A stretch of DNA of 8,786 nucleotides. It comes from Deltaproteobacteria bacterium (GTDB lineage: Bacteria; Desulfobacterota; Dissulfuribacteria; Dissulfuribacterales; UBA3076). The position numbers and the translations under genes were made by a program. Below are positions 1-5,522 of the stretch, piece by piece. The stretch lies in assembly GCA_030605675.1 (NCBI GenBank), contig JAUWHV010000165.1:1-8786 (forward strand), in the 5' to 3' direction. Under the pieces are notes generated by a model. The model worked only from the letters and a program-made list of their open reading frames with translations, did not search any database and was not told the DNA's origin. Position 1 is the stretch's first letter, and every line of letters begins with the position of its first letter.

Positions 1-139
1 GCGAGTGGATCATCCAGACAGGAAAGTCAACATTGACTCGCTTCTGTTCCTGCCTGGGTCGGCGCACATTAGAGAAGTCAAGGTACTTCGTAATGTCCTC
101 TCCAGCATCGAACTTCTTCTCCAGCTCTCTAGCTTTCAT
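1..139 (-). CDS. brnA: BrnA/CopG-family antitoxin, partial (C-terminus beyond the window)
   Basis: This is the first 46 codons of a small antitoxin gene reading leftwards off the window. The visible protein starts MKARELEKKFDAGEDITKYL and continues with a basic stretch and the segment KRVNVDFPVWMI. That pattern is typical of the short CopG/BrnA-like antitoxins encoded just after BrnT toxins: an N-terminal toxin-binding helix followed by a ribbon-helix-helix DNA-binding part. The start ATG (139-137) lies inside the end of brnT, giving an 11-bp overlap. A purine-rich Shine-Dalgarno (GGGAGGAG) sits about 10 nt upstream, inside the brnT coding sequence. By family knowledge it should neutralise the BrnT RNase and repress the shared promoter. 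The C-terminal DNA-binding half cannot be seen, so the RHH fold is inferred. Confidence 0.82.
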   Translation of the reverse strand, partial: MKARELEKKFDAGEDITKYLDFSNVRRPRQEQKRVNVDFPVWMIHS

Positions 140-389
140 AAATTTCAATCTCCTCCCTTCGGGACAGGCGAACCGATATGATTCGGATTCGCTCACCGCG
201 GCATGTAATGATGCCAGACCAGTGCCTCTCTCCGATTCTGCCGACAACGAAGAATCTGGGTTCATCCTCGGTTCGCGCAGGGATCTCGATCAGGTCCGGG
301 TCATTCCACAAGGCTTGGGCCTCGACGAAGTCGATGCCGTGCTTGCGCCTGTTTGACGTGCTCTTCCTCGGATCGAACTCGAATTCCAT
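129..389 (-). CDS. brnT: BrnT-family ribonuclease toxin
   Basis: An 86-residue protein with the hallmarks of BrnT, a RelE-fold type II toxin that cleaves RNA and inhibits translation until bound by BrnA. Visible family features are the N-terminal FEFDPRKS, then N13 and KHG (16-18) followed by the DF of the 'KHGxxFxEA' signature. The C-terminal core RIRIISVR (67-74) is followed by RREEIEIYES. The length matches the family (about 85-95 aa) and no key segment is missing. The toxin precedes the antitoxin, the usual brnTA order, and the genes overlap by 11 bp, so they are almost certainly co-transcribed and translationally coupled. The start is fixed by the conserved N-terminus. No Shine-Dalgarno precedes it, and the predicted transcription start is only about 3 nt upstream, so initiation may be near-leaderless. 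Function is by family; activity is not shown here. Confidence 0.9.
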   Translation of the reverse strand: MEFEFDPRKSTSNRRKHGIDFVEAQALWNDPDLIEIPARTEDEPRFFVVGRIGERHWSGIITCRGERIRIISVRLSRREEIEIYES

Positions 390-390
390 G

Positions 391-405
391 GTATAGATAC
401 TATAC
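391..405. promoter_or_regulatory. palindromic putative operator of brnTA
   Basis: GTATAGATACTATAC is a perfect 6-bp inverted repeat (GTATAG / CTATAC) with a 3-bp centre. It covers the brnT -10 hexamer and ends 1 bp before the start codon. BrnA-type antitoxins are known autorepressors, and this is the obvious binding site. Binding is inferred. The TATA content of the -10 itself contributes to the symmetry. Confidence 0.6.
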
Positions 406-426
406 CGGATAGGTGGTGATTGTCAA
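399..426 (-). promoter_or_regulatory. sigma70-type promoter of brnTA
   Basis: Read on the minus strand there is a perfect -35 TTGACA (426-421), a 16-nt spacer and a -10 TATAGT (404-399). The predicted transcription start is near 392, only about 3 nt before the brnT ATG at 389. That leaves no room for a Shine-Dalgarno sequence. The -10 lies entirely within the palindrome described separately, as expected for an autoregulated toxin-antitoxin operon. Confidence 0.75.
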
Positions 427-612
427 CAGACTGATCCTGTCTTCCTGATTTGAATCGCCAGGCGTCAGTTGCCGAGCGGGTTTACAATACACACTTCAGC
501 ATTACCACAATTTTCGCGGCTACCACCAACCCTAGCAAAACCTCCGGCTTCTTTCCTTGCATGCCACGGCCTGAGGACCCCGGCATCCCTGCCACGACCT
601 ATTCTATGCCTG
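427..612. other. intergenic stretch with no gene supported
   Basis: This lies between the two divergent toxin-antitoxin promoters. It is more GC-rich than the flanking promoters. A 67-codon plus-strand open frame (450-653) runs through it, but I see no ribosome site, no recognisable domain and no family resemblance. Its end also overlaps the vapB promoter. It could be a remnant of a decayed gene or mobile element, but nothing identifies one. No tRNA-like fold or strong terminator was seen. Confidence 0.4.
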
Positions 613-641
613 TTGACAGGCGATCAGACACAGGGTATACC
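613..641 (+). promoter_or_regulatory. sigma70-type promoter of vapBC
   Basis: A perfect -35 TTGACA (613-618), an optimal 17-nt spacer and a -10 TATACC (636-641, four of six matches) give a predicted transcription start near 648. This leaves a leader of about 30 nt that carries the Shine-Dalgarno. The -10 lies inside the first GTATAC palindrome (632-643), so repressor binding there would block RNA polymerase. Confidence 0.7.
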
Positions 642-643
642 CT
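632..643. promoter_or_regulatory. palindromic putative VapB operator, site 1
   Basis: AGGGTATACCCT is a perfect 12-bp palindrome over the vapBC -10 region. A second GTATAC palindrome sits 22 bp downstream (centre to centre), about two helical turns, so two dimers could bind the same face of the DNA. Autoregulation by AbrB-fold VapB antitoxins is established for the family. This specific site is inferred. Confidence 0.6.
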
Positions 644-655
644 AAAACACTAAAG

Positions 656-663
656 AGTATACT
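656..663. promoter_or_regulatory. palindromic putative VapB operator, site 2
   Basis: AGTATACT is a perfect 8-bp palindrome sharing the GTATAC core of site 1. It lies in the 5' leader, immediately before the Shine-Dalgarno. It is short and could be chance on its own. The matching core and two-turn spacing to site 1 are what support it. Confidence 0.45.
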
Positions 664-665
664 TC

Positions 666-675
666 AGGAGGTGAT
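666..675 (+). promoter_or_regulatory. strong Shine-Dalgarno that fixes the vapB start at TTG 680
   Basis: AGGAGGTGAT is a near-perfect complement of the 16S rRNA 3' end. The GTG at 671 is part of this ribosome site and so cannot be the start. The in-frame TTG at 680 lies 8 nt after AGGAGG, the ideal spacing, and gives the conserved antitoxin N-terminus (M)SKVTAKYQITIP. Confidence 0.8.
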
Positions 676-679
676 AGAA

Positions 680-901
680 TTGTCTAAAGTAACTGCCAAA
701 TATCAAATCACGATACCTGTAAAGGTTAGAAGGGAAATGGGTATCCTGCCTGGAACTGAAGTTGATATCACAAAAGAAGGACAAAAATATGTTCTTATTA
801 TTAATCCAATCGAAACGATCAGAAAGAAGTGGTGCGGAAGGTTTAAGGGTAGGCCGACAACAATGGAATATATGGATGAAATCAGGGGCAAAGTAAATTG
901 A
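680..901 (+). CDS. vapB: VapB-type antitoxin, AbrB/SpoVT (SpoVT-AbrB) fold
   Basis: A 73-residue swapped-hairpin AbrB-fold protein. The N-terminus SKVTAKYQITIPVKVRREMG followed by ILPGTEVDI is the classic AbrB signature (KxTxKxQITIPxxxRxxLGIxPGxxV). It forms the dimeric DNA-binding part. The C-terminal tail (about residues 45-73, ending MEYMDEIRGKVN) is the sort of segment that wraps the toxin. It should bind and block the downstream PIN toxin and repress its own promoter. I chose the TTG start at 680 because of the exact Shine-Dalgarno at 666-675; a GTG 9 bp upstream is part of that site. The stop codon overlaps the vapC start by 4 bp (ATTGA), indicating translational coupling. The gene is more A-rich than the rnr/ligA block, consistent with mobile acquisition, though that is weak evidence. 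Confidence 0.88.
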   Translation: MSKVTAKYQITIPVKVRREMGILPGTEVDITKEGQKYVLIINPIETIRKKWCGRFKGRPTTMEYMDEIRGKVN

Positions 902-1350
902 GAATCTGTGTAGACACGACTATCTTGCTCGATATTTTGAAAGATGAATTCAGAAATTTTCAGGACAAGCTGTATACCGCCCTCGCAAAAAGAGAGAATC
1001 TGGTTGCACCCCCGGTAGTATTCGCGGAACTTATGCCCCAATTTAAGGGAAACACCAAGCTATTGTGTGAGTTTTTAGAGGAACACAAAATAGCGATAGA
1101 GCCGCTTGGCGTTGATTCCGCCGTTGCCGCAGCACAAGCATGGATGAGATATTTAAAACAAAAAACAAAAGTAAAATGTCCTCAGTGTGGCTGGGAGCTT
1201 AATTTCAAAGAGCATTTTTTGTCGGATTTTTATATTGGAGGGTTCGCTTCAGTAAAGTGCAGCGCCATTCTTACCAGAGACAGAGGTATATACAATAAAT
1301 ATTTTCCCGCGTTGGTTGGGTATGAAGATTGTCTCAAGGCATCCTGCTGA
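898..1350 (+). CDS. vapC: VapC-family PIN-domain ribonuclease toxin with CxxC insert
   Basis: A 150-residue PIN-domain endoribonuclease, expected to be the toxin partner of the upstream AbrB-fold antitoxin. The acidic metal-binding residues are in place: D6 in VDTTILLD, E44 in FAELMPQF, D110 in FLSDFYIGGFA and D128 in ILTRDRGIY. It starts with TTG at 898 inside the antitoxin stop (ATTGA), with AGGGG at 884-888 giving about 9 nt spacing. Between the helical region and the third acidic residue is KCPQCGWEL (C94 and C97), a half zinc-ribbon-like insert just before D110. I recall similar CxxC inserts in one PIN toxin subgroup, but here only one CxxC pair is present. Other cysteines (C4, C57, C121, C145, C150) are scattered. 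Length is slightly above the typical VapC (about 130-140 aa), explained by the insert. Confidence in PIN toxin is high; the RNA target is unknown. Confidence 0.9.
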   Translation: MRICVDTTILLDILKDEFRNFQDKLYTALAKRENLVAPPVVFAELMPQFKGNTKLLCEFLEEHKIAIEPLGVDSAVAAAQAWMRYLKQKTKVKCPQCGWELNFKEHFLSDFYIGGFASVKCSAILTRDRGIYNKYFPALVGYEDCLKASC

Positions 1351-1381
1351 CCCTCTGTGTCAATGTAAGTGAGACAGAGGG
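1351..1381. terminator. stem-loop between convergent vapC and the radical SAM gene
   Basis: CCCTCTGT (1351-1358) pairs with ACAGAGGG (1374-1381). Inside, TCA / TGA can add 3 pairs after one G-G mismatch, leaving a 7-nt loop. It begins immediately after the vapC stop codon. No T-run follows on either strand, so it is not a standard intrinsic terminator. It could be an RNA 3'-end stabilising stem or a weak bidirectional terminator between the convergent genes. The rest of the gap, to 1445, is AT-rich and shows nothing firm. Confidence 0.45.
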
Positions 1382-1445
1382 AGACCGATAATCATTAAAC
1401 TAGCTAACCGCTAATAGCTCAATTTAAATCATACATACATGGCTT

Positions 1446-3125
1446 TCACCCTAACCCGCACAAGTGAATATCTCTTGATGCGGCATATGCCAGAAGGTGC
1501 TCCCGGTAAGCTCCGAAACGAGGGGTGAATCCAATGGATTCCAAATGTTTAATGTTCCTCTCATACAGGGCCGACACCTCCTTGGGACCAAGTCCTTTTG
1601 AGACCTGATAATCGAAAACCCTGTTATAGACTTTTGATTCTGCTGCCTCCCGGATTTCAGTAACTGCAAACTTTTCCGGTTTTTTCTGGATAAGAGAACC
1701 TTCTGACAGGACGAATTTGCCTTTGGACAGGGCATGTATGTAATCCTTGTTTTTATCGAGAAAATTCAAGGTCTCATAAAATTCCGCCTCTGTCTCGGTG
1801 GGAAAACCAAACATTATGAATATCAGGTTCATTAGACCCGCATGCCTGGCATCTTGAAGGACCTTCTCCGCTTCTTTGATCCTTGTCCCCTTTCTCATGA
1901 GGTTAAGGACCCGCTGGCTGGCCGACTCCACACCCCACATGATTACACGCCCTCCGGACCGGTGAATCAGCTTAAGCAGATCAGCATCAAATTCTCTTAT
2001 GGGTTTGGCATATGCTGCGTAGGAGATTTCTATTCCTTCATTAATTATTGCCTGGGCCAGGTCTCTGAAACGGTCCGGAGGGATCATCTCATCATAAAAA
2101 TTAAGGAATGGCGCCCCATAATGTTCTTTTAGGTGTCTTATCTGCTTCAGACATTCCTTAATTTCAAGCTCTCGATAGAGCAAGTATGAATGATGATGTG
2201 TACAGAATGTGCATCTTCCCCAGGGACATCCCCTTGAACTCAGGAAAGGAAGAACTACATCAGGGCCTATATACCTGTCCAGGCGAAAGTCGCTAAAATC
2301 CGGCACAGGTATCTGGTCGAGGTCGTGAATGACATGGGGTGGATTTGTTCTGACCTCCTGATCTTTCCTATAGACAAGATTGGGCACCTCGGCCAGGTCC
2401 TTCTCATCTTGAACCATGCAAAGATTGAGCAAGGCCTTCTCTCCTTCCCCTGGAATAAGGTAATCAACATATTGCCCAAACTCCAACTGCCTTGTCTTAT
2501 CCTTAGCACTGAAGACCCAGGGCTCCTTAAAAAGCCTCTCCGGATAACGCATGACCCCGAGCTTGGCCCCGCCTAAAACAACTTTTATATCCTTTTTTTC
2601 CTTAATCAAAGAGGCCATTAGCAGGGCAAAAACAGTCTGGCTATTGAAAAGGACCGAAAGGCCCACCATATCCGGGCCATAATCCAGGACCGTATTGACG
2701 AGATCCTCGAAAAATATCTTCACCCTATCGGGCACGGAGAGCCCTATCAGATGCCTTTTTGCCATTTCGGACATAAATGCATTAAAGATGCCCTCAAAGC
2801 TCAAGAAAATAGTCACAAAATGATGGTATAGCTTCAGGTCGAATTTTTCCTGTGTGCCATGCTTCAGAAAATTCACCGCCTGGCCGATTTTCTGAGCTGT
2901 GGTCTCTTCATCCCAGTCATAGAGACGAATCTTAAAGCTCCCCTTACTCAGATCATCCAGGACTCTATCGTAGTAGAGCAGATTCAGATCAAAGGCCCTG
3001 ACGTCTATATCCACCGAATTCTTCTTCAGATATGACAACAGAACGGCAGGCCCAAGAGGAGGGCTGGTGGGCCTCATACAAGGCAGGGAAACAATAGCCA
3101 GTTTCAGTTTAACAACCTCTGACAT
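1446..3125 (-). CDS. B12-binding-type radical SAM protein, function unknown
   Basis: A 559-residue protein with a cobalamin-binding-like Rossmann N-terminal half (about 1-260) and a radical SAM barrel (about 290-500). In the first half, KLAIVSLPCMRPTSPPLGPAVLLSYL, GPDMVGLSV (150-158), LGGAKLG (184-190) and PGEGE (225-229) are typical of this class. The classical DxHxxG B12-ligand motif is absent, as is common in radical SAM enzymes. The FeS site is C300, C305 and C308 (CPWGRCTFC), giving C-x4-C-x2-C rather than the textbook C-x3-C-x2-C. GVESAS (398-403) and GFPTET (440-445) are further family motifs. The family includes methyltransferases, methylthiotransferase relatives and ring-forming enzymes; the substrate cannot be read from the sequence. 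I prefer ATG 3125, because the upstream in-frame extension to 3191 reads through repeat DNA. No Shine-Dalgarno precedes 3125. No precursor peptide or biosynthetic partner is adjacent. Confidence 0.88.
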   Translation of the reverse strand: MSEVVKLKLAIVSLPCMRPTSPPLGPAVLLSYLKKNSVDIDVRAFDLNLLYYDRVLDDLSKGSFKIRLYDWDEETTAQKIGQAVNFLKHGTQEKFDLKLYHHFVTIFLSFEGIFNAFMSEMAKRHLIGLSVPDRVKIFFEDLVNTVLDYGPDMVGLSVLFNSQTVFALLMASLIKEKKDIKVVLGGAKLGVMRYPERLFKEPWVFSAKDKTRQLEFGQYVDYLIPGEGEKALLNLCMVQDEKDLAEVPNLVYRKDQEVRTNPPHVIHDLDQIPVPDFSDFRLDRYIGPDVVLPFLSSRGCPWGRCTFCTHHHSYLLYRELEIKECLKQIRHLKEHYGAPFLNFYDEMIPPDRFRDLAQAIINEGIEISYAAYAKPIREFDADLLKLIHRSGGRVIMWGVESASQRVLNLMRKGTRIKEAEKVLQDARHAGLMNLIFIMFGFPTETEAEFYETLNFLDKNKDYIHALSKGKFVLSEGSLIQKKPEKFAVTEIREAAESKVYNRVFDYQVSKGLGPKEVSALYERNIKHLESIGFTPRFGAYREHLLAYAASRDIHLCGLG

Positions 3126-3131
3126 TAAAAT

Positions 3132-3137
3132 ATTATG
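3132..3137 (-). promoter_or_regulatory. candidate -10 of the radical SAM gene at leaderless distance
   Basis: CATAAT on the minus strand (3137-3132) matches five of six -10 consensus bases and ends 6 nt before the ATG at 3125. The transcription start would then fall at or next to the start codon. The only -35-like element is a poor TTGCGT with a long 19-nt spacer, and the region is AT-rich, so this is tentative. Confidence 0.35.
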
Positions 3138-3170
3138 AAATGATAAAAAGAACCTCACGCAAAGACGTAA

Positions 3171-3298
3171 AGAAAATTCGTAACCGTTCACGGAACGGTG
3201 AAATTAGAAATTAGAAATTGGAAATTTGGCCTTCATGCTTTTGTACTGTCCCACCCTCCAATTTCAAGTTTCAAGCCGTGAACGGCTACAAAAATTCT
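3171..3298. repeat. 128-bp inverted-repeat intergenic element
   Basis: Arm 3171-3193 and arm 3276-3298 are inverted copies matching at 19 of 23 positions, with the core CCGTTCACGG / CCGTGAACGG perfect. A nested pair, GAAATTGGA (3214-3222) and TCCAATTTC (3257-3265), is also perfectly inverted, so the whole unit could fold into one long imperfect hairpin. Each arm also holds a small hairpin of its own (CCGTT...AACGG and GCCGT-GA-ACGGC). It fills most of the divergent gap between the radical SAM gene and rnr. It resembles a small non-autonomous repeat (MITE/REP-like). No target-site duplication was clear and it encodes nothing. Confidence 0.6.
3200..3227. repeat. four tandem copies of a 7-bp unit, GAAATTN
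   Basis: GAAATTA, GAAATTA, GAAATTG and GAAATTT follow each other without gaps inside the inverted-repeat element. On the opposite side of the element TTTCAAG is repeated twice (3262-3268, 3269-3275), also with a 7-bp period. Such AT-rich heptamer runs are seen in bacterial intergenic DNA; no function is evident. Confidence 0.7.
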
Positions 3299-3339
3299 AC
3301 AATTACATACTCTAAATTTGCGTCCGCTGCAGCCATTTC

Positions 3340-3368
3340 TTGACCCCTTCAAGCCCTCAACGTATAGT
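3340..3368 (+). promoter_or_regulatory. sigma70-type promoter of rnr, predicting a leaderless mRNA
   Basis: TTGACC (3340-3345), a 17-nt spacer and TATAGT (3363-3368) form a near-consensus promoter. The expected transcription start, 6-7 nt after the -10, falls at 3374-3375, exactly on the A of the rnr ATG (3375). No Shine-Dalgarno precedes the ATG, which agrees with leaderless initiation. The promoter probably also serves ligA and the oxidoreductase gene downstream. Confidence 0.65.
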
Positions 3369-3374
3369 CTTTAC

Positions 3375-5522
3375 ATGTCAGGAAAACGCAAAGCAAGATC
3401 CAGCCGGAAGTCCGAGAAACTCCCCCCTCTTTCCCCTGAACGTATTCTGACGGTAATGCGCAATGCGGGGCGACCCCTTTATCTCCGGGAGATAATACAT
3501 TTGTCCCACCTGAGGCCGGATGAAAAAAATAAGGCAAGGGCCATAGTGGCTGACCTTGTTCGTGAAGGCAAATTAGTCCTGCTCAAGGGCGACAGGTACG
3601 GCATCTCCGACCTTATGAAACTGGTTACCGGAAGATTGTCAGTCCACCCGGATGGTTTTGGTTTTGTACAACCGGAGACCGGGAAAGGCGATGACGTATT
3701 CATCCCTGCGCGCGCACTCAAGGGTGCTGTCCATGGTGATCATGTAGTGGCAAGGGTGGAAAAAACCAGCGGAAAGGGCATTGAAGGTTCCATACTCAGA
3801 GTGCTTGAACGGGGCGTGGATCGTGTAGTTGGAACATTTCAGAAAGGCAAAAGCGTATCAACCGTGCTTCCTGAAGATAACAGGTTGCTCTATGAAATAA
3901 TGGTCCCCAATAAATATACGGCAAAGGCCCGGAACGGCCAGATTGTATTGGCGGAAATTGAAAGTTTTCCTTCAGGGGGAAGGAACCCTGAAGGACGAGT
4001 TATAGAAGTCCTGGGGAATCCTGACGACATGGGTGTGCAGACCCGGATAGTCATACATAAGCACGGTCTTCCACACATCTTTCCACCTGACGCCATGGCT
4101 CAGGCCGAGGCATTACCCCAAGCTGTTGTTCCGGACGATATCCGGGGCCGCAAGGATCTCCGGGACCTACCGCTGGTAACAATAGATGGGGAACTTGCAA
4201 GGGACTTTGATGATGCCGTATTTGTCAAGAAGACCCGCACAGGCTTTGTTCTCACTGTGGCTATTGCCGATGTAAGTCACTATGTACCGGATAATAGCCC
4301 TGTCGACCAGACAGGCATTGAGCGAAGCACAAGTGTATATTTTCCCAATGCCGTAGTACCCATGCTCCCTGAAACGCTGTCCAACCACCTGTGCAGTCTG
4401 ATTCCCGGGGAAGACCGCTTGGCAATTGCGGCTAATATTTGTTTTGACAGAAAGGCAAATGTCAGGCGTGCCAATTTTTTCAAGGCCGTAATCAGGAGCC
4501 ATTGCAGGCTCACCTATAAAGAAGTGCGCTGCATACTTGTCAACAAAGACAAGGACCTGATAACCAAAAACAGGAAACATATTGAGCACTTAAAATGGAT
4601 GGCAGAGCTGGCAGAGGCCCTTTCCGAAAGACGCCGCCAGAGAGGAAGTATTGACTTTGATCTTCCGGAACCTGAAATAATCCTGGGGATCAGGGGGAAC
4701 CTGGAAGAGATCGTCCGGCGGGAAAGAAACATAGCCCATCGTATTATCGAAGAATTCATGATAGCCGCAAACGAGGCTGTTGCTCTCTTTTTGACTAAAA
4801 AAGACATACCTGCAATGTATCGTGTTCATGAGTCACCTGCCAGGGATAGGGTAAACGAATTTGTAGGCTTTGCCCGGATTCTGGGAATGAACATCAAGGC
4901 GCCTGAGGAAATAAGTCCGAAATGGTGTCAGAAAGTGCTCAAAGAGGCATCAGGCAAGCCCCTTGAGTATATAATAAACACGGTACTACTCAGGACCATG
5001 AAACAGGCAGTATATTCATCCCAAAATATCGGACACTTTGGCCTGGCTTCCCCCACTTATTTGCACTTCACATCGCCGATTCGCCGTTACCCTGACCTGG
5101 TCGTCCACAGGATACTGAAAGCCAACATGAAACGGACAAGGAAACGCCCTGTTTACACTGGAGAGCAGCTTGAAACCCTGGGACAGCATTGCTCCGTTCG
5201 GGAGAGGGGGGCCATGGAAGCTGAAAGAGAGATGTTTGACAGGCTCAAGGTCCGCTTCATGGCAGACAAGATCGGTGAAGTATTTGAAGGCATAATATCC
5301 GGCGTGATCTCCTTTGGTTTTTTTGTTGAACTCAAGGACATGTTCATATCCGGAGCTGTCCGCCTGGTAGACATAGTGGATGATTATTATGTGCTCGATC
5401 AGGACAAGCAACGCCTTGTTGGGCAAAGGACCAACAGGATCTTTCATCTAGGACAAATGGTGAGGGTCAGGGTTAAGGCTGTCAATGTCGCCCGGATGCA
5501 CATCAACTTTGAAATTGTGTAA
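3375..5522 (+). CDS. rnr: ribonuclease R (RNB-family 3'-5' exoribonuclease)
   Basis: A 715-residue processive 3'-5' exoribonuclease acting on structured RNA and in rRNA/mRNA turnover in the cytoplasm. Domains in order are a basic N-terminus, a winged-helix region (about 18-80) and cold-shock OB domains from V84 (TGRLSVHPDGFGFV), with a second following. The RNB catalytic domain (about 265-590) comes next, then a C-terminal S1 domain from about G634 (GEVFEGIISGVISFGFFVEL). The catalytic metal-binding aspartates D271, D277, D279 and D280 in IDGELARDFDDA align with the E. coli set (272, 278, 280, 281). HFTSPIRRYPDLVVHR (from H564) is the conserved RNB C-terminal signature. The protein ends directly after S1 and lacks the lysine-rich tail of E. 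coli RNase R (813 aa). ATG 3375 is preferred over TTG 3318: the extra N-terminus would span the promoter and is unlike the family. It probably heads an operon with ligA. Confidence 0.95.
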   Translation: MSGKRKARSSRKSEKLPPLSPERILTVMRNAGRPLYLREIIHLSHLRPDEKNKARAIVADLVREGKLVLLKGDRYGISDLMKLVTGRLSVHPDGFGFVQPETGKGDDVFIPARALKGAVHGDHVVARVEKTSGKGIEGSILRVLERGVDRVVGTFQKGKSVSTVLPEDNRLLYEIMVPNKYTAKARNGQIVLAEIESFPSGGRNPEGRVIEVLGNPDDMGVQTRIVIHKHGLPHIFPPDAMAQAEALPQAVVPDDIRGRKDLRDLPLVTIDGELARDFDDAVFVKKTRTGFVLTVAIADVSHYVPDNSPVDQTGIERSTSVYFPNAVVPMLPETLSNHLCSLIPGEDRLAIAANICFDRKANVRRANFFKAVIRSHCRLTYKEVRCILVNKDKDLITKNRKHIEHLKWMAELAEALSERRRQRGSIDFDLPEPEIILGIRGNLEEIVRRERNIAHRIIEEFMIAANEAVALFLTKKDIPAMYRVHESPARDRVNEFVGFARILGMNIKAPEEISPKWCQKVLKEASGKPLEYIINTVLLRTMKQAVYSSQNIGHFGLASPTYLHFTSPIRRYPDLVVHRILKANMKRTRKRPVYTGEQLETLGQHCSVRERGAMEAEREMFDRLKVRFMADKIGEVFEGIISGVISFGFFVELKDMFISGAVRLVDIVDDYYVLDQDKQRLVGQRTNRIFHLGQMVRVRVKAVNVARMHINFEIV

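Noticed and set aside
450..653. 67-codon plus-strand open frame between the toxin-antitoxin modules
   Set aside because: No ribosome site, no recognisable motif, and its 3' end covers the vapBC promoter and operator.
671..673. GTG at 671 as the vapB start
   Set aside because: It is part of the Shine-Dalgarno AGGAGGTGAT; the TTG at 680 has ideal spacing and gives the conserved N-terminus.
1351..1381. Standard intrinsic terminator for vapBC
   Set aside because: The stem is good, but no T-run follows on either strand, so it is listed only as a low-confidence stem-loop.
3126..3191. 22-codon N-terminal extension of the radical SAM protein
   Set aside because: The extension reads through repeat DNA, overlaps one arm of the inverted-repeat element, and has no family resemblance before the conserved KLAIVSLP strand.
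3200..3275. Heptamer repeats as a CRISPR array
   Set aside because: The units are 7 bp, contiguous and without spacers; no cas genes are present.
3318..3374. Upstream TTG start for rnr adding 19 residues
   Set aside because: The extension would span the near-consensus promoter and is unlike RNase R N-termini.
4167..5447. Several minus-strand frames within rnr (up to 143 codons)
   Set aside because: They are antisense shadows of the RNB and S1 domains, with no independent coding evidence.
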